DNA of 64,000 nucleotides from LGRD01 sp031382215 (GTDB lineage Bacteria; Pseudomonadota; Gammaproteobacteria; Burkholderiales; Burkholderiaceae_C). The stretch is taken from NCBI GenBank assembly GCA_031382215.1, contig JANMYQ010000139.1:1-64000 (forward strand), in the 5' to 3' direction. This document shows, one piece after another, positions 1 to 7,468 of this stretch. The position numbers were made by a program, and so were the translations under genes. The notes below the pieces were generated by a model. The model was given only the letters and a program-made list of their open reading frames with translations. It was not told the DNA's origin and did no database searches. The number at the start of each line of letters is the position of its first letter. The first letter of the stretch is position 1.

Positions 1-183
1 AACGTCAGCGCGGGATCGGGCCGCTGGGGCATGCTGCTCCGCTCATGTCCCCCGAACCGGGGGCCCTGCCCCGGCTCTCCTCCTTTACTTCGCTGCGCAG
101 CACACCCCACCGGCCCGATCTTCACCACTGTGAACTGGGATCGCAGGCGGGCCCGTGCGCTCACGTGCGGCATGATGAGCACC

Positions 184-1335
184 ATGCAAACCTCTCCCCT
201 CGCCGGCCCCATGAACGCCGACGTCGCCGTCTACGTCGGTCGCTTCCAGCCCTTCCACAACGGCCACCTCGCGCTGCTGCAGCGCGCGCTGTCGCTGGCG
301 CCGCTGGTCGTCGTCGTCATCGGCTCGGCGCACCAGGCGCGCACGCCCAAGAACCCTTTCACCGCGGCCGAACGCGCCGAGATGATCCACGCCGCGCTGA
401 GCCCGCAAGACCGCGCCCGCGTGCGCATGCTGCCGGTGCGCGACCACTACGACCTGCCGCGCTGGGTGGACGCGGTGCGCGAAGGCGTGGCGCAGATCGT
501 GGCGAAGGAGCGTGGGCATGCGCACAGGCCTTCACTCTCCGCACTGCCCGCCCCCACCGGCGAAGACGGCGCCGTCGAACTGGGCCACCCGCCGCGGCCT
601 CGCGTGCTGCTCGTCGGCCACTTCAAGGACCCGACCAGCGACTACCTGCGCAGCTTCCACGGCTGGGCCGTCGAGTCGGTGCCGCGCATCGCGGTGGCCG
701 ACGGCACGCAGATCCGCAACGAGCTGTTTGCCGGCGACGCGCAGCAGCCCGAACCCATGCTCGCCACGCTGGCGCCGCAGGTGCCGCCCGGCACGGAGCA
801 GTTCGTCCGCCAGTGGCTCAAGCTGCCCCACTTCGCGCGCCTGCAGCACGAGTGGCACATGCTCAACGAGTACCACGCCGCCTGGGCCGGCACGCCCTAC
901 CCGGTGGTGCTGGTGACGGTCGACGCCGTGGTGCGCTGCGCCGGCCACGTGCTGCTGATCCGCCGCGCGCACGCGCCAGGCGTCGGCCTGTTGGCCGTGC
1001 CCGGCGGGTTCATCGAACAGCGCGAGACCACCCTGCAGTCGTGCCTGCGCGAATTGCAGGAGGAGACGCACCTCGACGTGCCCGAAGAGACGTTGCGCCG
1101 CTGCCTGAAGGCCCGCGACGTGTTCGACCACCCCGACCGCAGCCTGCGCGGCCGCGTCATCACGCACGCGTTCTTCTTCGACCTGGAGGAAGTGGCCCTG
1201 CCCGCCGTGCGCGCCGACGACGATGCGCAGGCGGTGGAGTGGGTGGCAGTGGAGTGGCTGCCGCGAGTGGAAGACCAGTTCCATGACGATCACTTCCACA
1301 TGCTGGATCACTTCTTCGGGGTGACGGGCGGGTGA
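184..1335 (+). CDS. Bifunctional NMN adenylyltransferase / Nudix hydrolase
   Basis: The N-terminal half is a nucleotidyltransferase of the NadM type that should join NMN and ATP to give NAD. It has the ATP-binding motif GRFQPFHNGH at residues about 19-28 and the second motif GTQIRNE near 174-180. The C-terminal half is a Nudix domain with the box pattern G-x5-E-x7-RE-x2-EE at about residues 275-294 (PGGFIEQRE, then RELQEET), which in this fusion family hydrolyses ADP-ribose or related dinucleotides. Residues about 110-139 are a Pro/Ala-rich insertion between two core strands of the transferase domain. The start is uncertain: ATGs at 172, 175, 184 and 211 are all in frame and none has a clear ribosome binding site; 184 is used because the catalytic motif then sits close to the N-terminus, as in relatives. 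Domain calls are secure. Confidence 0.9.
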   Translation: MQTSPLAGPMNADVAVYVGRFQPFHNGHLALLQRALSLAPLVVVVIGSAHQARTPKNPFTAAERAEMIHAALSPQDRARVRMLPVRDHYDLPRWVDAVREGVAQIVAKERGHAHRPSLSALPAPTGEDGAVELGHPPRPRVLLVGHFKDPTSDYLRSFHGWAVESVPRIAVADGTQIRNELFAGDAQQPEPMLATLAPQVPPGTEQFVRQWLKLPHFARLQHEWHMLNEYHAAWAGTPYPVVLVTVDAVVRCAGHVLLIRRAHAPGVGLLAVPGGFIEQRETTLQSCLRELQEETHLDVPEETLRRCLKARDVFDHPDRSLRGRVITHAFFFDLEEVALPAVRADDDAQAVEWVAVEWLPRVEDQFHDDHFHMLDHFFGVTGG

Positions 1336-1666
1336 CCGCCAAGGCTCCGAGGGCTCGGCCTCCACAAGCTTGGGGATGGCCGAACGGTGGGTTTGGTGTC
1401 AGCCTGCTGCCGCCGCCCCCGAGCTGTCCAGACCCTCGGGCGATCTGCGAATTCTTGGGTGGCATAGTGCGTTCAACAAACTTCGCCCAGACGGCGCCCA
1501 CAGTCGTTCGCCGGTCGGCCCGTACAACGTTAGGCTTCCCTGGCGAGTTTGAGTCGTCGGGTGTCTGATCGGGTCGGAGCCAGATAGCGATCAAACACTC
1601 GTCTGTTGAAATGTATTCCAATGGAGTACAAAATGCGTTGACTGACTTTCACGAATCGCCCCGCAC
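1336..1666. other. Intergenic stretch, weak attC-like segment
   Basis: This 331-bp gap holds no convincing gene; a 78-codon open frame at 1332-1568 has no recognisable content. Positions 1471-1535 begin with GTTCAAC (RYYYAAC pattern) and end with GTTAGGC (GTTRRRY pattern), 65 bp apart, with partly complementary inner arms. That is the general plan of an integron attC site, but the inner pairing is imperfect and no integrase or second site is visible. The segment from about 1560 onward is less GC-rich than its surroundings. Confidence 0.25.
1612..1630. promoter_or_regulatory. 19-bp dyad operator before small HTH gene
   Basis: TGTATTCCA, a central A, and TGGAGTACA form an inverted repeat in which eight of nine pairs match. 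It ends 36 bp before the start codon of the HTH gene at 1667, which is where an autorepressor site would lie. The site is seen directly; its use as an operator is inferred. Confidence 0.55.
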
Positions 1667-1897
1667 ATGACACCGCACTTCGAATCGATTGAGCTCCCTA
1701 GCGCAGCCGATTGCACGTTTCTCCGAACGACTGCAGGGCTTTCTCTGGAGAAGATGGCTGAAGCTGTTTACCTAGCGAGTCGGCAGTCTTGGTGGCGCTT
1801 CGAGGCTGGACTAAGGCAATGTGATCTCGCCATGTGGGAGTTGGCGCTGCTCAAAACAGATCAGCATCCTTTTCAACAGCTTGTCGCGAGACGATGA
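1667..1897 (+). CDS. Small HTH (XRE-like) DNA-binding protein
   Basis: A 76-residue protein dominated by one helix-turn-helix. The stretch FLRTTAGLSLEKMAEAVYLA, followed by SRQSWWRFEAG, fits an XRE-type fold: a first helix, the turn helix LSLEKMAEAV and a recognition helix containing RQSWWRFEAG. The following WELALLKTD segment is typical of small HTH proteins found on conjugative plasmids and integrative elements. It has no other domain. A 19-bp dyad just upstream (1612-1630) suggests it represses itself. Base composition is lower in GC than the neighbours, which hints at recent acquisition. Its target and role are unknown. Confidence 0.6.
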   Translation: MTPHFESIELPSAADCTFLRTTAGLSLEKMAEAVYLASRQSWWRFEAGLRQCDLAMWELALLKTDQHPFQQLVARR

Positions 1898-2025
1898 CGC
1901 CTAGAGCTCTTCCATCGAGCGGATGTCTTGCCGGCTATACCGTCGAGTCACCCCTCATGTCAAACGCCCTGGAGTAAGCAGACCGCGCCTCCGCGTCGGC
2001 GGACCACCATTCATTAGACGACGTG

Positions 2026-2346
2026 ATGATCACCGAATGCATCCTCTTCACCCTCCCCGCCGGCATCACCAAAGAAGAAGTGATCCAGGGCATGCAACAC
2101 GTGGTGCCGCGCTGGCTCGGCCGGCCAGCGTTGATCCGCAAGACCTTCGTCTACGACGCCGCCGCCAACCAGGCCGGCGCGTTCTACCTCTGGCAGAACA
2201 TCGAGGCCGCGAAGCTCGCGCACGACGAGGCCTGGCGCCACGGCATTCGCACCAAGTACGGCAGCGAGCCGGTGGTGCGCTACTTCGAGACGCCGCTGGT
2301 GATCGACAACGCGCTGGGCGAGACAATCACGTCGTCAGCGCCGTGA
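2026..2346 (+). CDS. YdhR-like monooxygenase-fold protein
   Basis: A 106-residue single-domain protein resembling the YdhR family of small dimeric alpha/beta-barrel proteins (ferredoxin-like monooxygenase fold). The opening strand MITECILFTLP, the sequence RWLGRPALIRKTFVYDAA, and GAFYLWQNIEAAKLAHDEAW match the usual pattern of a strand, a helix and a conserved strand that ends in a Tyr-Leu-Trp segment. No catalytic residues can be assigned, and members of this family have no settled physiological reaction. The ATG at 2026 is preferred to the GTG directly before it at 2023. The gene lies 46 bp upstream of the TfoX-like gene in the same direction, so the two may be cotranscribed. Confidence 0.7.
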   Translation: MITECILFTLPAGITKEEVIQGMQHVVPRWLGRPALIRKTFVYDAAANQAGAFYLWQNIEAAKLAHDEAWRHGIRTKYGSEPVVRYFETPLVIDNALGETITSSAP

Positions 2347-2391
2347 AGGTTGGCAGCACGTCGGCCAGACTCCACCTCACGAGCCCGACCC

Positions 2392-2745
2392 ATGGCGTTC
2401 GACCCCGATCTCGCAGAGCGCGTCCGCCAGGCCCTCGGTGCGCAACCCGGCCTTTCGGAACGCAGAATGTTCGGGGGCCTGGCCTTTCTGGTGGACGGCA
2501 AGATGTTCATCGGCATTCGCAATTCGAGTCTGATGGCGCGGGTGGGCACAGAGCGCCACCGCGATGCACTCGCCATGCCGGGCGTCCGGGTGATGGACTT
2601 CACCGGCAGGCCGATGCAGGGCTACGTCTACATCGACCCGCCCGCCATCGCCGACGACGTGCAACTGAAGGCCTGGGTGGTCTGGTGCGCCGACCATGTG
2701 GCGGCGCTCCCTGCGAAGAAGACGAAACAAGGAGGCCCGAAGTGA
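2392..2745 (+). CDS. TfoX N-terminal domain protein
   Basis: This 117-residue protein has the TfoX N-terminal domain alone. After an N-terminal helix (DLAERVRQAL) comes the diagnostic segment RRMFGGLAFLVDGKMFIG, then the strand GYVYIDP and a C-terminal helix. Full TfoX/Sxy proteins carry a second domain and control competence genes; stand-alone copies like this one are common in proteobacteria and have no established function. The ATG at 2392 fits the domain edge; an upstream in-frame start at 2350 would add an unstructured Arg-rich tail. Its stop codon overlaps the GTG start of the next gene (GTGA at 2742-2745), which indicates translational coupling to the SnoaL-like gene. Confidence 0.8.
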   Translation: MAFDPDLAERVRQALGAQPGLSERRMFGGLAFLVDGKMFIGIRNSSLMARVGTERHRDALAMPGVRVMDFTGRPMQGYVYIDPPAIADDVQLKAWVVWCADHVAALPAKKTKQGGPK

Positions 2746-3181
2746 GTGACATCGACCCGTCCATCGCCAAGATCCTCGCGGCGTACCAGTCCGCCGTGCA
2801 CGCCAAGGATGTCGAGGCCTTCATGCGCCTGTACGACCCCGCGGTCCGCGTGTTCGACGCGTGGGGCATCTGGTCCTACGAGGGCGCCGCGGCATGGCAG
2901 GTGGCCGTTGAAGGCTGGTTTGCCTCGCACCCCACCGAAAGGGTGAAGGTCGCCTTCGACGACGTGCGCGCCGTGGTGACGCGGCATTCACATCCGTCAC
3001 TGCCATCGTCACCTACGCCGGCGTCTCGGCGCAAGGCGAGCCACTGCGTGAGATGCAGAACCGGCTCACGTGGATCCTGCGGACCAGCGGGCACGTGCTC
3101 AGGATCGTCCACGAACACACGTCGGCACCCGCGGGCTTCGAAGACGGCAAGGTCATTCTTCAGCGCACCGGCAAGTCTTGA
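2742..3181 (+). pseudogene. SnoaL/NTF2-like protein, frameshifted
   Basis: The reading frame from the GTG at 2742 gives a clear SnoaL/DUF4440-type start (AKILAAYQSAVHAKDVEAFM, then YDPAVRVFDAWG) up to VRAVVT near 2980. From there the family-like sequence continues only in another frame (AFTSVTAIVTYAGVSAQGEP, ending QRTGKS at the stop at 3181). One missing base at about 2980-2981 would restore an intact protein of about 146 residues. The fold is a cone-shaped barrel used by small isomerases, ketosteroid-type enzymes and stress proteins, so no reaction can be assigned. It is either a fresh pseudogene or a sequencing error. It is coupled to the TfoX-like gene upstream. Confidence 0.75.
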
Positions 3182-3187
3182 TCCGCC

Positions 3188-3799
3188 ATGCGCTTCGACG
3201 GCACGCTGAACACCTGGAACGACGATCGCGGCTTCGGCTTCATCGCGCCCGACCAGGGCGGGCAGGAGGTGTTCGTCCACATCAAGGCGTTCGGCGTGCG
3301 CAACGCGCGGCCGGTGGCGGGCCAGCGGCTGTCGTTCGAGGTCGAACCGGGGCCGCAGGGCAAGAAGTGCGCGCGCAAGGTCGAGCCGTTGCGCGTGGAG
3401 CGCGCAGGTCGGCGGCCGAGGTCGGAGGCGCCGGCGCCTTGGAGTGCTGCGCGGGTGCTTGCCATCCCCGGGTTCGTGGCGGTCTACGGGTGGGTGGCGA
3501 TGACGTGGGGCGTTCCCGCCATCACGGTCGGTGTCTACGTGCTGGCGAGCATCGTCTGCTTCTTTGCGTATGCATTCGACAAGGCGGCCGCGGTTCGGCG
3601 CGGCTGGCGCACGTCGGAGCAGGCGCTTCATCTGCTGGGGCTGGCGTGCGGTTGGCCGGGCGGCTTGCTGGCCCAGCAACTGCTGCGGCACAAGTCGAGC
3701 AAGCCGTCGTTTCGTGCCGAGTTCTGGGCCACGGTGGTGCTCAACGTGGCGGGGTTCGTGGCGTGGTTTTCGCCGGTGGTTTCGAAGCTGCGGGCATGA
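3188..3799 (+). CDS. Cold-shock domain / DUF1294 membrane protein
   Basis: A 203-residue fusion. Residues 1 to about 66 are a cold-shock domain with both nucleic-acid-binding motifs (RGFGFIAPD and EVFVHIKAF). After a basic linker (about 67-92), the rest is a DUF1294 domain with hydrophobic helices around 95-115 and 118-135, the conserved segment FAYAFDKAAA, and a Gly-rich stretch (LACGWPGGLLAQQLLRHK) before a last membrane helix. The fusion is common in proteobacteria; the cold-shock part should bind single-stranded RNA or DNA in the cytoplasm, while the membrane part is uncharacterised. The ATG at 3188 lies just after the stop of the broken SnoaL-like gene, and the stop overlaps the next start (ATGA). 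Confidence 0.88.
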   Translation: MRFDGTLNTWNDDRGFGFIAPDQGGQEVFVHIKAFGVRNARPVAGQRLSFEVEPGPQGKKCARKVEPLRVERAGRRPRSEAPAPWSAARVLAIPGFVAVYGWVAMTWGVPAITVGVYVLASIVCFFAYAFDKAAAVRRGWRTSEQALHLLGLACGWPGGLLAQQLLRHKSSKPSFRAEFWATVVLNVAGFVAWFSPVVSKLRA

Positions 3800-4410
3800 T
3801 CGAGGCGCCGAGGGTCAGGTCGTGGAACGGGGGATCACGGCTCCTTCTGCTTGCTCTTGTTGTGCTTGCCCTTGCCCTCGCGCTGACGGCCGGCGACGCC
3901 ACCGCCCGCCGCACCGGCGCCCCTCGCACGCAACCCGTTGACATGGTCGTGATCCATTCGACCGGCGGCCCGACCTGCGATGTGGCGTCGGGCCGCCCGG
4001 TCTGGGTCGGTGCCGGTGTGCTGGACGAGAACCTGCAACACATCGAGGCCCATCCGATTCTTGGCATCCACTACATGATCGACCGCGACGGCACGCTGCG
4101 TGCGAGCGTGCCCGAGGCCCAGGTGGCGCACCATGTGCGTCGCTTCAGCGGCCGCTCCATCGCGGTCGAACTGATCAACGACGGCGACGGGCGAGACCCG
4201 TTTCCGGCCGCGCAGCTCGATGCGCTGGTGAACCTGCTGCGCGACATCCGCCAGCGCCACGGCATCGTGCGCAGTGGCGTGCAACGCCACTCCGACCTCG
4301 ACCTGGCGCCGCTGCCTTGCGACCGGTCGCAGCGGCGCCAGGTCGACCCGGGCGGCGCGTTCCCGCACGAGGCGGTGCTGGACCGCGTGTTTGTGCCTCA
4401 CCCGCCCTGA
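3796..4410 (+). CDS. N-acetylmuramoyl-L-alanine amidase (Amidase_2)
   Basis: A 204-residue exported amidase of the Amidase_2/PGRP fold. An N-terminal hydrophobic stretch (about residues 15-33, LLLLALVVLALALAL) is a signal peptide or membrane anchor. The zinc site is visible as VVIHSTGG (first His) and the later QRHSDLDLAP (second His), with IHYMIDRDG and SIAVELIND as the conserved core strands. Such enzymes cut the bond between muramic acid and the peptide stem in peptidoglycan turnover. The ATG overlaps the TGA of the cold-shock/DUF1294 gene, so translation is probably coupled. The protein is short but complete for a stand-alone domain. Confidence 0.87.
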   Translation: MIEAPRVRSWNGGSRLLLLALVVLALALALTAGDATARRTGAPRTQPVDMVVIHSTGGPTCDVASGRPVWVGAGVLDENLQHIEAHPILGIHYMIDRDGTLRASVPEAQVAHHVRRFSGRSIAVELINDGDGRDPFPAAQLDALVNLLRDIRQRHGIVRSGVQRHSDLDLAPLPCDRSQRRQVDPGGAFPHEAVLDRVFVPHPP

Positions 4411-4469
4411 GGCCGCTTCCGGGCGTGACGGCTTCGGCGGCGGCGTCGCGGCCCCATGTCAGCTCAGCA

Positions 4470-5837
4470 TCAGACGCGTTGCCCTTGTTTCCAGGCCGCC
4501 AGCTCCAACGGCCGCAGGCCGTAGCGTGCCAGCACGCCTTCATGCAGGCGGCGAAGTTCTTCGACGATCAATGCCTTGACGTCGGGCCGCTCGGTGGCGG
4601 GCACGCGCGTGGCCACGGCCTGTTCGATCAGCGCCAGCGCATCGCCACCCGGCTGCATGACCACGTTGCGGATGACCTGCTTGATCACGTCGCGCCATGC
4701 CAGGCGCAGCGGGTCGGGTTCTGCCAGGTCTTGTTTGACGGCCCGATATTCCTGCGTCGAGCGTTCGTAGGCCCACACGTACAGGTCGCGCAGCAGTTCC
4801 ACACGCGCCATTTCGTACACGCCGAGAATCGCGCGGGTGTAGGCGGGCTCGGGCACGTCCAGAAAGGTCAGCGGGCACAGGTTGGCCTTCAGCAGCGGCA
4901 GGTTGGCGGCCAGGCGCGAGGTGCGTTTGTTGATGTCGGCAAACGGTTGCAGGTAGGGCACATGCACCATCACGAAGAACGACTGCTCGAACGGGTCGGT
5001 GATGGCCGCGGCCTTGCGCAGCAGCTCGTCCAGCGCCGCGTCGATCTGTGCGGGCACCGACAGCGGGCGGTAGACGCTCCGGCCGATGTTCACCGCGTGC
5101 TGGCGCACCCGGCCTTCGTCGGCCGGGTTGGGCAGCAGGTTCTCGGCCAGCGCGCTGTGCAGGTTCATCAGCGTGAAGCGGTCGAAGCCCACGGTGCCGA
5201 TGTTCTCCACCAGCATCTCGATCGCGGCCTTGTGGTTCAGGATCATCTGCGTCTCGATGGCGTCCTTGCCCTTGGCGGCGCGGCCGTGTTCGATCAGCGC
5301 GCGTGTGTCCAGGCGCGAATAGGTGTTGCCTTCCAGGTGGCTGGAGGCCCACGACAGGTCGATCAACAGCCGGTTCAGGATGGCCCGGCCGTGGGTGCCC
5401 GCGGGCTCGTTCAGCTGCGCGGTGCTGCCCAGGCGGTGCAACTGGCGGCGCAGCGGCTCGCTCAGGTAGGCGGTCACGCTGGGCTGGTAGCTGCCCAGCA
5501 GCCCGCGCTGGTAGCCCACCGGCTTGCGCGCGCGCAGCGGCTGGCCCACGTAGGCCAGGATGTCGCGGCTGTCGGCCGACAGCGTCACCTCGCCGAGCCA
5601 CGCCGGCGCGCTCGGTGCATCCGGTTCGTTCACCGCCAGGTGCTTCGGCGCGGCGGCCCAGTAGCGGCGCGCCCGCCCTGCGCCGCGCGCGATCAGGCTG
5701 CCATCGTCGATGAGTTGCCCGAGCCAGCGCTGCGCCGTGCGCCGCGCCAGAGGCGGGTGCCGGGCCAGCAGTTCGGCCAGCGTCAGCCCGGCAGGCGTGG
5801 CAAGGATCGTGGTGATCAGGTCGGTCGGGGCAAGCAT
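4470..5837 (-). CDS. Fic family protein with N-terminal winged helix, Gln-variant motif
   Basis: A 455-residue Fic-domain protein. Residues about 8-60 (LAELLARHPPLARRTAQRWL, then DDGSLIARG) look like a winged helix-turn-helix. An inhibitory helix motif of the S-x3-E-G type is at residues 165-170 (SSHLEGN). The Fic motif at about 297-305 reads QPFADINKR where the usual form is HPFx(D/E)GN(G/K)R, so the catalytic His is replaced by Gln; a His stands five residues earlier. A large subgroup of Fic proteins seems to share this QPF form, so the change may be inherited rather than recent damage. Active Fic proteins transfer AMP to hydroxyl side chains. The gene is preceded by an unusual array of 11-bp repeats (5847-5981), suggesting self-regulation through the winged helix. 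Confidence 0.88.
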   Translation of the reverse strand: MLAPTDLITTILATPAGLTLAELLARHPPLARRTAQRWLGQLIDDGSLIARGAGRARRYWAAAPKHLAVNEPDAPSAPAWLGEVTLSADSRDILAYVGQPLRARKPVGYQRGLLGSYQPSVTAYLSEPLRRQLHRLGSTAQLNEPAGTHGRAILNRLLIDLSWASSHLEGNTYSRLDTRALIEHGRAAKGKDAIETQMILNHKAAIEMLVENIGTVGFDRFTLMNLHSALAENLLPNPADEGRVRQHAVNIGRSVYRPLSVPAQIDAALDELLRKAAAITDPFEQSFFVMVHVPYLQPFADINKRTSRLAANLPLLKANLCPLTFLDVPEPAYTRAILGVYEMARVELLRDLYVWAYERSTQEYRAVKQDLAEPDPLRLAWRDVIKQVIRNVVMQPGGDALALIEQAVATRVPATERPDVKALIVEELRRLHEGVLARYGLRPLELAAWKQGQRV

Positions 5838-5846
5838 GGCTCGAAG

Positions 5847-5981
5847 TGGCGCAGTTCAGGAAGGGAGTGGCGCGATTATGGCGCTGTTGTGGCGCTGTTG
5901 TGGCGCTGTTGTGGCGCGGTATTGGCGCGGTATTGGCGCAGTTTTTCGAACCGCGCCACTCACTTGAGGGGAACCGCGCCA
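5847..5981. repeat. Phased 11-bp direct-repeat array upstream of Fic gene
   Basis: TGGCGC occurs on the plus strand at 5847, 5868, 5879, 5890, 5901, 5912, 5923 and 5934. The last seven are spaced exactly 11 bp apart and the first gap is 21 bp. Two copies in the opposite orientation (GCGCCA) follow at 5953 and 5976. Three units are identical (TGGCGCTGTTG at 5879, 5890, 5901) and two others are identical (TGGCGCGGTAT at 5912, 5923). The array begins 10 bp before the Fic start codon (minus strand) and ends 50 bp before the exported-protein gene on the other strand, so it occupies the shared promoter region. An 11-bp step is close to one helical turn, which would place all boxes on one face of the DNA. 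Confidence 0.9.
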
Positions 5982-6030
5982 CTTGACCCGCGCTCGGCTT
6001 GCCCCTTCAATCCGGCAACCGGGAGCCCAC

Positions 6031-6996
6031 ATGAACCTCGCAGCCGCTGCGCGCAGCACCCTTGCCCTTGCCATTGCGTCACTGGTGCTGGCCGTCATGG
6101 CAGCCGGCGCACACGCCCAGACGCCGCAACGCTTCACGCCCGACAAGCCGCTGGAGTTCGACATTGGCACGCCCAAGGCCCGGGCCATGCTGTCGCGCAC
6201 ACCCGAAGTGCGCGACCTGGTGGCCGAGGCCTTCGGCATCGCTGCTGCGGACCTGAACGACGACGGGGCCGGCGAGATCATCCTCGTCAGCCGCTCCGGT
6301 GGCTTCTGCGGCAGCGCGGGCTGCCAGCTGGTGGTGCTCGAGAAGCAGGGGCCGGGCAAGATCGCGGCCATCCTGTCGATGTACGTCGGCAGCGAAGACT
6401 TGGGCGTCTCGCGCGAAAAGCTCAACGGCTACCGCGCGCTGCTGCAGCTCGACGGCAAGGGCGGCGTGGCGCTCGGCGACCGCAAGGGCACACCGCTGTA
6501 CCGCAAGCCGATGGTCTACACGGTGCAGGCCGGCGCTCGATCGGCACCGGCTGCGGCGGCGGGCGCCGCGGCCACCGCCGGTGCCGCCAAGCCGGCGGCG
6601 CAGGGCGCCCCGGGTGCCTGGAACGAGGCGCAGGTCATCGCCCAAGCCACCGGCGGTCGCATGAAGGCCAAGTCCGGCACGTACTTCGACAAGGACTGCA
6701 ACGAGAAGACCGACTACGGCGCCGACGTGATCGACCTGAATGGCGACGGCCAGCCCGAGGTGTTCGTCAACGTGAGCGGCACCTGCATGGGCGGCCGGGC
6801 CGGCGTGCACCTGAGTCTGTACATCAAGAACCCGGCAGGGCAGTGGAAGCAGCAGTTCGGCTTCCCCGGCATGTACAACGTGCTGAAGACGAAGAGCAAG
6901 GGCTACCCCGACATCGAAATCGGCGGCCTGGGCACCTGCTTCCCGGTGTGGCGCTGGAACGGGCAGCAGTACGACCTTCTCAAGAAGTGCCGCTGA
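6031..6996 (+). CDS. Exported protein with two DxNxDG-type motifs
   Basis: A 321-residue protein with a clear Sec signal peptide (residues 1 to about 32, ending AAGAHAQ). Two similar blocks follow, each with an FG-GAP/VCBS-like calcium-binding signature: ADLNDDGAGEIILVS near residue 75 and IDLNGDGQPEVFVNV near residue 234. Each is followed by a Cys pair (GFCGSAGC in the first block, a single Cys in the second). The blocks are joined by an Ala-rich linker (about residues 170-190). It is probably periplasmic or cell-surface. No enzyme family is recognised. It runs away from the repeat array, divergent to the Fic gene, with its start 49 bp beyond the last inverted box. Confidence 0.75.
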   Translation: MNLAAAARSTLALAIASLVLAVMAAGAHAQTPQRFTPDKPLEFDIGTPKARAMLSRTPEVRDLVAEAFGIAAADLNDDGAGEIILVSRSGGFCGSAGCQLVVLEKQGPGKIAAILSMYVGSEDLGVSREKLNGYRALLQLDGKGGVALGDRKGTPLYRKPMVYTVQAGARSAPAAAAGAAATAGAAKPAAQGAPGAWNEAQVIAQATGGRMKAKSGTYFDKDCNEKTDYGADVIDLNGDGQPEVFVNVSGTCMGGRAGVHLSLYIKNPAGQWKQQFGFPGMYNVLKTKSKGYPDIEIGGLGTCFPVWRWNGQQYDLLKKCR

Positions 6997-7123
6997 GCCG
7001 GGCGCAGTCGACGGTTGCGCAGGGGGCGCCTGCACGATGACGGACGCGCGGCGATGGGTGTAAAAAGCGAAGCCCCAACGCCAGCCCACCAGAGCCCACC
7101 AAGGCACGCCTCTGAGGACCGCC

Positions 7124-7432
7124 ATGCTCGAACTGCGCCCCACCTGCGAACACTGCAACACCTTGCTGCCACCCGCCTCGCTCGAGGCGCGCATCTGCAG
7201 CTTCGAGTGCACTTTCTGCGCGAACTGCGTCAGCGACGTGCTGGGCGACGTGTGCCCCAACTGCGGCGGCGGCTTCGTGCCGCGGCCGGTGCGGCCCGTA
7301 ACAGACTGGAAAGGCGCCAACCACCTGGCCAGGTACCCGGCCGGCACGACGGTGAAGCACCGGCCGGTGGATCCTGCGGCGCAGGCCGCGCTGGCGGCAT
7401 CTGTCAGCGGCCTGCCTGCAGAGCGGCGCTAG
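7124..7432 (+). CDS. DUF1272 small zinc-ribbon-like protein
   Basis: A 102-residue cytoplasmic protein of the DUF1272 family. The first 55 residues carry Cys pairs typical of metal binding: CEHC, then CSFECTFCANC, then CPNCGGG. The remaining part is a basic tail with no recognisable domain. Members are widespread in proteobacteria and have no known function; the Cys pattern suggests one or two zinc sites. The start at 7124 is the only reasonable one, since the family sequence begins directly with MLELRPTCEHC. Confidence 0.88.
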   Translation: MLELRPTCEHCNTLLPPASLEARICSFECTFCANCVSDVLGDVCPNCGGGFVPRPVRPVTDWKGANHLARYPAGTTVKHRPVDPAAQAALAASVSGLPAERR

Positions 7433-7468
7433 TTAGGATCGAGCGGCAGAGCGGCAATAGAGGGAGCG

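Noticed and set aside
1332..1568. 78-codon frame after the Nudix gene
   Set aside because: No ribosome binding site, no family content, overlaps the Nudix stop and ends in the attC-like segment.
5847..5981. CRISPR array
   Set aside because: Repeats are 6-11 bp with no spacer sequence between, and no cas genes are near.
5856..6425. Minus-strand open frame through the 11-bp repeat array
   Set aside because: An 11-bp repeat cannot keep one amino-acid repeat in frame for long, and the frame overlaps a convincing exported-protein gene on the other strand.
4317..7040. Long plus-strand open frame (907 codons) across the Fic gene and the exported-protein gene
   Set aside because: It is a shadow of the minus-strand Fic gene, with Gln/His/Arg-rich content and no family sequence. 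GC-rich DNA gives such frames readily.
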